This document shows, piece after piece, positions 1 to 7,022 of a stretch of DNA of 7,207 nt. Position 1 is the first letter of the stretch. Each line of letters opens with the position of its first letter. Origin of the DNA: JACNLN01 sp964626495 (GTDB taxonomy: Bacteria; Fidelibacterota; Marinisomatia; Marinisomatales; CAZVFT01); contig CAZVFT010000104.1 of NCBI GenBank assembly GCA_964626495.1, positions 1 to 7,207 on the forward strand, given 5' to 3'. The translations under genes were made by a program, and so were the position numbers. The notes below the pieces were generated by a model. It ran no database searches and had not been told where the DNA came from. It saw nothing but the letters and a program-made list of their open reading frames with translations.

Positions 1-33
1 CGGCTAGGACTATGCCGAGGCTTATTTAAAATG

Positions 34-110
34 TACCCGTCGGTGATCCCCGCAGGGGTCGCCTGCCAGCCCTCCCGACTGGTCGGGAGCAGGCATGTGG
101 GCTGACGGTA
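34..110. repeat. GC-rich fold-back element, possible dispersed palindromic repeat
   Basis: This is a GC-rich island in an AT-rich gene-free region. An outer stem pairs CCGTC (37-41) with GACGG (104-108), and TA flanks can extend it around a bulged C. Inside lie a hairpin with CCCC (48-51) against GGGG (55-58), extendable by 42-46 against 59-63 with one bulge and a wobble, and a second hairpin with CTCCCGAC (72-79) against GTCGGGAG (82-89), flanked by GCCTG (61-65) and CAGGC (90-94). CAGCCC (67-72) and GGGCTG (99-104) offer an alternative pairing. The shape is a three-way junction or cruciform. It does not match a tRNA, SRP RNA, tmRNA or RNase P RNA that I can recognise. A dispersed intergenic repeat is my first guess and a small structured RNA the second. 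The structure is directly visible; the class is inferred. Confidence 0.45.
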
Positions 111-153
111 ATAGAGTTGAGTTATCAGCTTACGTTTTCTAAAAGGCTAAGGC

Positions 154-182
154 TTGAAATCCATTCTGTGGATTTTTATAAA
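154..182 (+). promoter_or_regulatory. sigma70-like promoter for the rarA operon
   Basis: TTGAAA at 154-159 (five of six matches to the -35 consensus) and TATAAA at 177-182 (five of six to -10) are separated by exactly 17 bases. This is the best pair upstream of rarA. Transcription would start near 189, giving a leader of about 105 bases. An inverted repeat, AAATCCA (157-163) and TGGATTT (169-175), fills the spacer and overlaps the -35 box, so a regulator could bind there. The same repeat followed by T-rich DNA could instead be a weak terminator for a transcript entering from the left. In an AT-rich region such matches also occur by chance. Confidence 0.45.
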
Positions 183-186
183 ATAA

Positions 187-234
187 CAGATTGACCAATC
201 TGCTTTCATACTTTCTTTAAAATATAAAAGTATG
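187..234 (+). other. two successive leader hairpins upstream of rarA
   Basis: CAGATTG (187-193) pairs with CAATCTG (196-202) around a two-base loop. CATACTTT (207-214) pairs with AAAGTATG (227-234) around a twelve-base loop. Both stems are perfect. If the promoter at 154-182 is right, both lie at the extreme 5' end of the transcript and could stabilise it or affect expression. The first could also be a protein-binding palindrome. No riboswitch class is recognisable. Confidence 0.4.
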
Positions 235-270
235 ACATCTATTTCGGATTTTTTACTCCTCATTGATTTT

Positions 271-283
271 CCTCTTTTTGAGG
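271..283 (+). promoter_or_regulatory. rarA ribosome binding site inside a small hairpin
   Basis: The only Shine-Dalgarno-like tract ahead of rarA is GAGG at 280-283, 13 bases from the ATG at 297, which is longer than usual. It is the 3' arm of a hairpin, CCTC (271-274), five T, GAGG. Weak spacing and self-pairing suggest low translation of rarA, which would suit a low-abundance repair ATPase. Confidence 0.35.
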
Positions 284-296
284 TCTAAATTTCAAG

Positions 297-1595
297 ATGA
301 TGGAAGTACAAAAATCTACACTACCCCCCCTGGCTGACCGCATTCGTCCAACTACCTTGAAGGATTTCGTTGGTCAGGAACATATTGTCGGCAAAGGGTC
401 CCTTTTCCGCAAATCCATCAAAACTAACGAATTTTTCAGCCTTATTTTCTGGGGACCTCCCGGCACTGGCAAAACCACACTGGCGAAAATTATTGCTAAT
501 GAAACTAACGCCGATTTTTATGCGCTGACTGCTGTTGCTTCAGGCGTCAAACAGGTTCGGAAAATACTCGACATCGGGAAAACAAATTCCCTTCTAAAGA
601 AAAAGACAATCCTATTCATTGATGAAATTCATCATTTCAGTAAAACACAGCAGGATGCTCTTCTACAATCGGTGGAAGAGGGAACAGTCATCCTAATTGG
701 TTCAACAACGGAAAACCCATCATTTGAGGTCATCTCACCTCTATTGTCTCGGTGCCGGGTGATGAAACTGAAACCTCTTTCAAATAAAGTTCTCTCAACT
801 ATTCTTTCCCGCGCTCTGAAGTCAGATATCCTGTTACATAAGAAAAAAATCAAATTCAACAGGGGTGTGAGAGATTCCCTGATTCACTCTGCCGGCGGTG
901 ACGCCCGGAAAATGCTGAACACCCTTGAAGCAAGCCTATTTCTCAGCACAAAAAAGGATGATACATTAACCATCAGTGAGAAGGCTCTGTCAGGTGCCCT
1001 TCAAGCAAAAACACAAATATACGACAAAAAAGGAGACTATCACTACGACACAATTTCCGCTTTCATCAAATCGGTGCGGGGGAGCGATCCCGATGCGGCT
1101 ATTTACTGGCTTGCTACCATGCTTGAGGGAGGAGAAAAACCTGAGTTCATCGCCCGGCGGCTGATCATTCTTTCTTCAGAAGATATTGGAAACGCTGATC
1201 CCCAGGCTCTGGTGGTTGCAACAGCGGGCTTTCAGGCTGTTCATACCATTGGGATGCCTGAAGCAGCTCTTATCCTTGCACAGACGACCACCTATCTTGC
1301 TTCTTGTCCCAAATCCAACGCCAGTTACAAAGCCATCTCCCGGGCAAGAAAAAATATCCAAAGCAAGGGAACCTCTTCTGTCCCCCTGCATTTACGAAAC
1401 GCACCCACTGACCTGATGAAAAATCTTGATTACGGAAAAGATTATACATATCCCCACGATGAGAAAGACCATTTTGTTGAAGAACATTACTTTCCAGAGG
1501 GAATGAAACCGGTGACATTTTACCACCCAACTGAACAGGGGTATGAAGATTTCATCAAAAAGCGATTGAAAAAATTGTGGAAAGATAGGTATTGA
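297..1595 (+). CDS. rarA: Replication-associated recombination protein A (RarA/MgsA), AAA+ ATPase
   Basis: RarA is a cytoplasmic clamp-loader-like AAA+ ATPase that acts at stalled or gapped replication forks and, in studied bacteria, works with single-strand DNA-binding protein. The 432-residue length is normal for the family. It opens with the family's conserved PLADRIRP and FVGQEH segments (residues 11-29). Walker A GPPGTGKT is at 53-60, Walker B LFIDEIH at 106-112, sensor 1 around STTENPS at 136-142, the arginine-finger region SRCR at 151-154, and sensor 2 GGDARKML at 200-207. The C-terminal MgsA-type tetramerisation region carries RRLIILSSEDIGNADP (287-302), VPLHLRNAP (362-370), YPHD (385-388), YFPEG (398-402) and FYHPTEQG (408-415). 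All catalytic motifs are intact. Two ATG codons stand in tandem at 297 and 300; either could initiate. It is the first gene of the probable operon, and lptD follows after 20 bases. Family assignment is secure; partners are inferred from relatives. Confidence 0.96.
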   Translation: MMEVQKSTLPPLADRIRPTTLKDFVGQEHIVGKGSLFRKSIKTNEFFSLIFWGPPGTGKTTLAKIIANETNADFYALTAVASGVKQVRKILDIGKTNSLLKKKTILFIDEIHHFSKTQQDALLQSVEEGTVILIGSTTENPSFEVISPLLSRCRVMKLKPLSNKVLSTILSRALKSDILLHKKKIKFNRGVRDSLIHSAGGDARKMLNTLEASLFLSTKKDDTLTISEKALSGALQAKTQIYDKKGDYHYDTISAFIKSVRGSDPDAAIYWLATMLEGGEKPEFIARRLIILSSEDIGNADPQALVVATAGFQAVHTIGMPEAALILAQTTTYLASCPKSNASYKAISRARKNIQSKGTSSVPLHLRNAPTDLMKNLDYGKDYTYPHDEKDHFVEEHYFPEGMKPVTFYHPTEQGYEDFIKKRLKKLWKDRY

Positions 1596-1604
1596 TTTCA
1601 TACT

Positions 1605-1623
1605 AAGGAGTTAACGTGTTAAC
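1605..1623 (+). promoter_or_regulatory. lptD ribosome binding site and start-codon hairpin
   Basis: AAGGAG at 1605-1610 sits five bases before the GTG at 1616, fixing the lptD start. The start codon lies in a perfect inverted repeat, GTTAAC (1610-1615), GT, GTTAAC (1618-1623), so the mRNA could fold with the GTG in or next to the loop. The same bases also read as a direct repeat of GTTAACG. The ribosome-binding-site call is firm; a regulatory role for the hairpin is inference. Confidence 0.75.
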
Positions 1624-4600
1624 GAGTAATCTATCAACCCATTCGCTTCAATCGCTGAACATCCACATACTCAAACACTCGACCACCCGAACACCTGTGC
1701 TGTCGAACAATTTAACACTCACATTCATACTTTTCTTTATTCTATCAACTTTTATGATGGCTCAGCCAAAAGAACACTTGAGATTGATCCACGCTGATGT
1801 TCTGGAAAATATCACAGAAGACGACGGTAAGTCTGTACAGATTCTTACCGGAAATATCAAATTTCAAAAGAAAGACGTCATTCTCACATCTCAACGAGGA
1901 TATTACTGGCAAAGAGATGACATTGGATCATTTGTAGATTCCGTTTTGATGGTGAGAAATGAACAGGTACTCACACTCGATTCGCTTGTCTTTGATTCCA
2001 AAAACGATATTCTCACCGGGTTTTCAAATATCCATTTCACCGATGGTGAGTATGACCTCATATCCGATACATTAATCTATTTTTTAAACGCCGATAGTGG
2101 CATAGCATCAGGGAATGTCCACTTTATGCAGGGGAAACAGACCATTACCAGTCAAACATTAACCTACCAGAAAAAAGAGGGAGACAGAGCTGCAAACTAC
2201 ACCGCTACTGGAGATGTCAACATTTCAGAAGAAAACCGTAAAGCCACCTGCGGGAAAAGTCAATACGACTTTCACAGTGAAACACTGATTCTACTGGAAG
2301 ATCCCATTATGTTTCAGGATAAACAGACAATGTCTGGTGAAGAAATCCATCTCTTTTATCGTAATGACACGCTCCATCACGTCACCATCCCGGATAAGGC
2401 ACATATCATCCACCACACAGAAGGAAAAGTAGAGACAGCTATTCAAGAGGAAGATTCTACGGTTATAGTTACAATGGTACAGGAATTTGTGAATGATATG
2501 ACTGGCAGGGAACTCAAGGCGTTCTTTATTGATGGAGTTCTTGATTCCGTTAGACTGGAGGGAATGGCAACTAATCTGTATCACCTTTTTGAGGATTCCA
2601 TTTATCAGGGGAATAATATCGCTTCAGGGGATACCATTACTCTATTTTTTAAGACCGATTCTTCCACGAATAAAAATGATCTTGATTTCATTCACATTGT
2701 CGGTGGAGCCCGGGGGGAATATCACCCCTCTGAAACGATGGAGGATATCAACGCTCCCATCTACTATCGAGCCGATACCATCGAATACACTATTCCAGAT
2801 CAAATTACCGCACTGTCAAAATCTGCTCAAATTGAGTATCAGGATACTAAGTTGACCTCCGGATTTATCAAAGTTACCTGGGAGAACAACCTCCTCAATG
2901 CCGTTCCTAAAACCGATTCTCTGGGAGTGGTAGATGGAAATACGTTTCCGATCTTTCTCGAAAAGGGGAAAAATCCGCTGGTTGGAAATTCATTGATATA
3001 CAATCTTTCCACAGGGCGTGGTAGAGTTAATCATGGTAAAACAGAAATGCAGGATGGCTACTACAGCGGTGATGAGATCCGCAATCGTGGGGCAGACGTA
3101 TTTCTTGTTAGAAAAGGAGTCTACACAACATGTGATCTTGACACAAATCCTCACTTCCACTTCGGGAGCAATAAGATGAAAATGATCACCGATGAGCTGA
3201 TTGTGACAAGACCTCTTGTTCTTCATCTCGGGGGTATCCCCGTGTTTGCACTCCCCTTCGCTGTGTTTCCTGATCAGAGTGGTAAACGTCATTCGGGCTG
3301 GATTATGCCCTCATACGGTGAAACCAGTTTACACGGGCAATATTTAAAAGGTCTTGGATATTTCTGGGCACCAAACAATTACTGGGACAGTAAATTCCTG
3401 TTAGACTTTTATGATCAGCATGGGATTGTTTTTACAAATCATAATCGCTATAAAAAACGATACGGTTTCAATGGAAATATTAATCTGAAGTATAACCGAA
3501 CCATTCCCTCCAGGAACATTGTGGATCTATTTGAAAAACCAGAGAGCATTCAATGGTCAGTAGCATGGAAGCACCATCAGAAATTACGGAAGAATCAATC
3601 CCTGAATGTTAATGCAAGCTACTACAGCGACAATGATTTTAATCGCCAGTTAGGAATCAACCGATCCACACGCCTTAATCAAAAAGCCGTCTCCAGAGCC
3701 TCTTATTCAAAAAGCTGGCCCGAGTGGAAATGGAGCATCTCTGCCAACCTTTCTCAGACCCGCAATCTGATGACCAGAAATAAAATTGATCCAGTATCCT
3801 TTTACTATGAACCACCCAATAATGCTGAATCTAAGTTAACTGAAACCACAGAAGCTTTTCCCACGTTATCCTTTCGCCGGGGTCAGAGTGAACTAATCAA
3901 AAGCCCCGAGTCGGAAAAAGCCAGAAGGTGGTTCCATAACATCTATTGGTCATACAGCAGTACTCTGAGAAATATGGGAACCGGATTTTACGAAACAGAT
4001 TCACTTAGGGATTCGCTTGATGTACTCATTCCAGATACGCTCATCTGGGGAAACCGACAACATGAGTTTAAATCCAACTGGGTTCACAGTATCAATCTTT
4101 CCTCCCCACAAAAAATATTCAAATACATCACCGTGTCTCCTCGATTCTCTTATAAAGAAGAGTGGATCTCCCGTTACTTTGATGCAGATTCAGCCGATAT
4201 TAATGGAAATCCCATTAACAAAAAAGAAATTAAAGGATTTCTATCCAGACGCACTGGTACCCTTTCATTAAATTCCAAAACAAAAATTTATGGGCTATTC
4301 CACATTCATGTAGGACCTCTCCGAGCAGTACGCCATACATTAACACCTTCAATCGGTTTTTCCTTCCAGCCGGATTATTCAAAACCTCTGTTTGGCTATG
4401 ACTTTGGTTACTTCAAAACATTGAAAGACAGCCAAGAGAACGAACATTTATTCGACCCCTATAGCGGCACTTCAATTGGATCCACCTCCCGACGAGAAAA
4501 GCGCAGTATGAACCTTTCAGTGAATAATGTTTTTCAGGCAAAAGTAGTCAGGGATGAAAAGGAGAAAAAGATCAATTTCTTATCTTGGAATATGAGAACC

Positions 4601-5311
4601 GGTTACAACTTTACCGCCCAAGAGTTCAATCTGTCCAAGTTACGATCTTCCATCCGTGCCACTTTACCGCCAAAACTCAGTCTTGATATCTCACTCACGC
4701 ACGATTTCTACCGATTGAATAACGAGAATAACAGAATTAATGAATTCAACACAAACAAGCGGGGAGTCCCCATTCCAAGGTTAGAGCAGGTTAGCGCTGC
4801 CACAGGTTTTCGCCTTTCAGGAAAACGGTTTAGTCCTCCAAAGGAGTCTCTTGAGTCACTCTCCTCAAAAACAGCTAAAACCGATACCACATACCAGGAT
4901 ACCATCCTCTCCGAAGATATCATTGCCCCCACAACCGGCGTCACAAAAATGGAAAGTCCTCAAAGTGCAGGAAAAAAGTTATGGGACGCTCGGATAAGTA
5001 TACGTTATTCAGTAAATAGATCTAATCCCTCTAACATACGAAAAACTTTTTGGATGAATACCGGTCTTAATATCCATATTACCCAGAAATGGCGGGTTCA
5101 ATACAGCACACGGTTTGACCTTATGGAAAAGAAATTAGTGAGCCACGATTTTAACATCTATCGTGATCTCCACTGCTGGGAACTCAATTTCACGTGGACA
5201 CCATCTGGAATGGGTAGAGGGTTTTACCTGCGTATTAATGTAAAATCACCATCACTCCAGGATCTTAAGGTTGAATCCAAAGGGGGTCGGTGGAGCATGC
5301 CGGGAATTTAA
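1616..5311 (+). CDS. lptD: LPS-assembly protein LptD (OstA/Imp), unusually long
   Basis: LptD is the outer-membrane beta-barrel that, with lipoprotein LptE, inserts lipopolysaccharide into the outer leaflet. At 1231 residues it is far longer than E. coli LptD (784). A hydrophobic stretch at about 33-46 ending in MMAQ suggests a signal peptide with a long n-region. Residues about 55-270 are OstA/LptA-like, with repeated strands TGNIKF (78), TGFSNIHF (134), SGNVHF (165) and TGDVNI (198). A second periplasmic beta block spans about 300-495. The diagnostic core follows: YTTCDL (503-508), GGIPVFALPF (539-548), then SGKRHSGWIMPSYG (555-568), matching the E. coli stretch around TSC and KRRSGFLIP. 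The rest to 1231 is strand-rich barrel with DLHCWEL (1184-1190) near the end. Only three cysteines exist: 212, 506 and 1187. GTG start chosen from the AAGGAG ribosome binding site; the ATG at 1754 would delete the signal peptide, and an internal GTG at 1697 has no ribosome binding site. LptE and the other Lpt genes are not in the window. Confidence 0.93.
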   Translation: MLTSNLSTHSLQSLNIHILKHSTTRTPVLSNNLTLTFILFFILSTFMMAQPKEHLRLIHADVLENITEDDGKSVQILTGNIKFQKKDVILTSQRGYYWQRDDIGSFVDSVLMVRNEQVLTLDSLVFDSKNDILTGFSNIHFTDGEYDLISDTLIYFLNADSGIASGNVHFMQGKQTITSQTLTYQKKEGDRAANYTATGDVNISEENRKATCGKSQYDFHSETLILLEDPIMFQDKQTMSGEEIHLFYRNDTLHHVTIPDKAHIIHHTEGKVETAIQEEDSTVIVTMVQEFVNDMTGRELKAFFIDGVLDSVRLEGMATNLYHLFEDSIYQGNNIASGDTITLFFKTDSSTNKNDLDFIHIVGGARGEYHPSETMEDINAPIYYRADTIEYTIPDQITALSKSAQIEYQDTKLTSGFIKVTWENNLLNAVPKTDSLGVVDGNTFPIFLEKGKNPLVGNSLIYNLSTGRGRVNHGKTEMQDGYYSGDEIRNRGADVFLVRKGVYTTCDLDTNPHFHFGSNKMKMITDELIVTRPLVLHLGGIPVFALPFAVFPDQSGKRHSGWIMPSYGETSLHGQYLKGLGYFWAPNNYWDSKFLLDFYDQHGIVFTNHNRYKKRYGFNGNINLKYNRTIPSRNIVDLFEKPESIQWSVAWKHHQKLRKNQSLNVNASYYSDNDFNRQLGINRSTRLNQKAVSRASYSKSWPEWKWSISANLSQTRNLMTRNKIDPVSFYYEPPNNAESKLTETTEAFPTLSFRRGQSELIKSPESEKARRWFHNIYWSYSSTLRNMGTGFYETDSLRDSLDVLIPDTLIWGNRQHEFKSNWVHSINLSSPQKIFKYITVSPRFSYKEEWISRYFDADSADINGNPINKKEIKGFLSRRTGTLSLNSKTKIYGLFHIHVGPLRAVRHTLTPSIGFSFQPDYSKPLFGYDFGYFKTLKDSQENEHLFDPYSGTSIGSTSRREKRSMNLSVNNVFQAKVVRDEKEKKINFLSWNMRTGYNFTAQEFNLSKLRSSIRATLPPKLSLDISLTHDFYRLNNENNRINEFNTNKRGVPIPRLEQVSAATGFRLSGKRFSPPKESLESLSSKTAKTDTTYQDTILSEDIIAPTTGVTKMESPQSAGKKLWDARISIRYSVNRSNPSNIRKTFWMNTGLNIHITQKWRVQYSTRFDLMEKKLVSHDFNIYRDLHCWELNFTWTPSGMGRGFYLRINVKSPSLQDLKVESKGGRWSMPGI

Positions 5312-5392
5312 CTTCTGGATTTCTATTAGAACAAAAGCTAATTTCCCCCCTAATAATAATCGTGAAAATAACATAAAGCACAGGAGTTAAGA
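5312..5392 (+). promoter_or_regulatory. lptD-DUF2007 spacer with ribosome binding site
   Basis: The 81-base spacer contains AGGAG at 5382-5386, six bases before the ATG at 5393, which supports that start. A weak five-base stem, ATTAG (5325-5329) with CTAAT (5338-5342), precedes a run of six C (5345-5350) and three tandem TAA triplets. There is no T-run after the stem, so I do not call a terminator. No promoter pair stands out, so read-through from lptD is likely. Confidence 0.6.
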
Positions 5393-5737
5393 ATGTTTTG
5401 TCCCGAGTGCAAATCTGAGTATAAAGAGGATATTTTATTTTGTGAAGATTGTAACACCGGTCTGGTTGAAAAATTGCCTGACGAAATTCCCCCTAAAGAG
5501 GTTAAATGGGTTTCTCTGGAAAGCATTAGTGGAGATATCTATGCTGAAATGGTGAAAGAGAGCCTGGAAAATGCATTCATTCCATGCTACATTAAAACTG
5601 ATTTTATGATTTCCGCCTTCGGCATAAGGGGATCTGGTATCCCAATTACAAAAGCGAAAATCTACGTTCCAGAAAAATATTATGATGAGGCATCTGAAAT
5701 TCTTTATGAAATGATGGAAATGGAAAACGATATATGA
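5393..5737 (+). CDS. Zinc-ribbon plus DUF2007 domain protein
   Basis: This 114-residue cytoplasmic protein begins with a zinc-ribbon of four cysteines, C3-P-E-C6 and C17-E-D-C20, spaced CxxC, ten residues, CxxC. A short acidic and proline-rich linker (about 28-36) follows. Residues about 38-110 match the DUF2007 pattern: a hydrophobic strand (VKWVSLESI), a helix in which successive copies of the fold sense or bind something (IYAEMVKESLENAFIPCYI), a glycine-rich turn (FGIRGSGIP) and a last strand and helix with IYVPEKYYDEASEIL. DUF2007 is described as a putative signal-transducing domain, but no reaction is established. The arrangement of an N-terminal zinc ribbon and a DUF2007 domain is, as I recall, common in several phyla. 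Its stop overlaps the hisS start as ATGA, which implies translational coupling with HisS. Domain assignment is fairly sure; the function is unknown. Confidence 0.85.
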   Translation: MFCPECKSEYKEDILFCEDCNTGLVEKLPDEIPPKEVKWVSLESISGDIYAEMVKESLENAFIPCYIKTDFMISAFGIRGSGIPITKAKIYVPEKYYDEASEILYEMMEMENDI

Positions 5738-6990
5738 GTAAAATTTTTCAATCTGTCAAAGGAACAAAGGATATTCTTCCTGATGAGACTCCCCGCTGGC
5801 GTGTTTTAGAGCAGACTGTCCACGATTTTATGAATCGCTGGGGATATAAGGAAATCCGTACTCCCGCTTTTGAACAAACAGATCTGTTTGTTCGAAGTGT
5901 TGGTAAGGACAGTGATGTTGTCTCGAAACAGATGTACACATTTCTGGATCATGGAAAAACAAGCCTAACTCTCAAGCCAGAACTTACAGCTCCCGTTATT
6001 CGAGCCTATATCCAGTACAATCTGGCTCTCTCTGGTGGCGTTACTAAACTCTATTACATCGATTCTCTATTCCGTCAGGAACGCCCACAAAAGGGACGGC
6101 TGCGGCAATTTCAACAGTTTGGTATTGAAGCTATTGGATCTCCTCATCCAGAACAGGATGCTGAGGTCATTGCCGGCGCCTATAGATTACTCCAGGAACT
6201 TGGCATTCGCACTATGACCTTAAAACTAAACAATATCGGTAATAAACCCAGTCGAGGGAGGTATCGTGACGTTCTTATTGAATTTTTCTCTGACCACGCT
6301 GATCAATTAAGTAAAACCAGCCAACAGAGATTAAAAACAAATCCGCTGCGGATTCTGGACACCAAAAATCCTAAAGAGCAAACCATCCTTGAAAAAGCAC
6401 CCCACATTCTTGATTTTCTTGATGAGAATGATAGGAAACACTACGATGAAGTACTGACATATCTTGACCAGCTTGGTATTCCGTACGAACAGGATCATCA
6501 ACTTGTACGTGGTCTGGATTATTATACCCGTACCACTTTCGAAATCATCAGCCCCAAACTGGGAGCTCAGGATGCCCTTTGCGGTGGTGGGCGGTACGAT
6601 GACCTCGTTGAAGATCTGGGAGGAAAACCAACACCAGCTATAGGATTTGCTGCTGGCATAGAACGGATTCTGCTCGCTGTGGATGAGGAAAAACTAGAAA
6701 GTCTTGAACCGGCTCCCAGAATTTATCTGGCTGCAGCCAGTGAGAATGCAAGATCAACAATTTTTAAATTGGGAATAGATCTTCGTAACGTCGGACTCTT
6801 TGTAGATTTTGATATCCTTCATCGAAGCTTAAAATCCCAACTTCGGGAAGCTAATCGCTTGAATTGTGTGAGCGCTATCATCATTGGAGAGGACGAACTG
6901 AGCGAAGGTGTGGTTCAGGTGAAAGACCTCCAAAGCGGTGAACAAATCCCGGTTGATCTTGATACAATCGCTGATTATTTTCTTCCTTAA
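5734..6990 (+). CDS. hisS: Histidyl-tRNA synthetase (class II)
   Basis: HisS charges tRNA-His with histidine using ATP in the cytoplasm, normally as a homodimer. The 418 residues are the usual bacterial length. The N-terminal KGTKDILP (9-16) and RTPAFE (42-47, motif 1 region) are typical. KPELTAPVIRA (81-91) supplies E83 and T85 of the histidine pocket. Motif 2 is FRQERPQKGRLRQF (113-126), followed by QQFGIEAIG. The HisRS-specific motif LVRGLDYYTRTTFE (257-270) includes R259 and Y264, at the same numbers as the E. coli catalytic residues. GGGRYDDL (284-291) and motif 3 IGFAAGIERIL (303-313) complete the core. The anticodon-binding domain runs from about 325 to 418, with RSLKSQLREA (364-373) and IIIGEDEL (382-389). 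No key residue is missing. Its ATG lies inside the end of the DUF2007 gene with no separate ribosome binding site needed. Confidence 0.97.
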   Translation: MSKIFQSVKGTKDILPDETPRWRVLEQTVHDFMNRWGYKEIRTPAFEQTDLFVRSVGKDSDVVSKQMYTFLDHGKTSLTLKPELTAPVIRAYIQYNLALSGGVTKLYYIDSLFRQERPQKGRLRQFQQFGIEAIGSPHPEQDAEVIAGAYRLLQELGIRTMTLKLNNIGNKPSRGRYRDVLIEFFSDHADQLSKTSQQRLKTNPLRILDTKNPKEQTILEKAPHILDFLDENDRKHYDEVLTYLDQLGIPYEQDHQLVRGLDYYTRTTFEIISPKLGAQDALCGGGRYDDLVEDLGGKPTPAIGFAAGIERILLAVDEEKLESLEPAPRIYLAAASENARSTIFKLGIDLRNVGLFVDFDILHRSLKSQLREANRLNCVSAIIIGEDELSEGVVQVKDLQSGEQIPVDLDTIADYFLP

Positions 6991-7022
6991 TCTTATTTAT
7001 TCACCGAATCTAATAATTAAAT

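Noticed and set aside
22..96. Minus-strand 24-codon ORF (starting MPAPDQSGG) across the fold-back element
   Set aside because: It has no ribosome binding site, its codons are dictated by the palindromes, and it ends within the element; I treat it as a by-product of the repeat structure.
1..110. Possible tRNA or other standard RNA at the left edge
   Set aside because: The stems do not form a cloverleaf, there is no T-loop consensus or CCA end, and no SRP, tmRNA or RNase P signature could be recognised.
324..330. Run of seven C near the start of rarA as a phase-variation tract
   Set aside because: Seven bases is short for contingency slippage, the frame is intact, and a core repair gene is an unlikely phase-variable target.
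632..859. Minus-strand ORF inside rarA, and similar antisense ORFs at 1176-1391, 1270-1530 and 1392-1601
   Set aside because: They lie opposite strongly conserved RarA motifs, have no recognisable domains and overlap each other; they are shadows of the real gene.
2529..2855. 108-residue + strand ORF inside lptD, and other out-of-frame ORFs at 2291-2584, 2990-3292, 4017-4271 and 4708-4944
   Set aside because: lptD is continuous and family-consistent through all of them; their translations show no family motif and no ribosome binding site.
5325..5350. Terminator between lptD and the DUF2007 gene
   Set aside because: The stem is only five A/T-rich pairs and is followed by a C-run, not a T-run.
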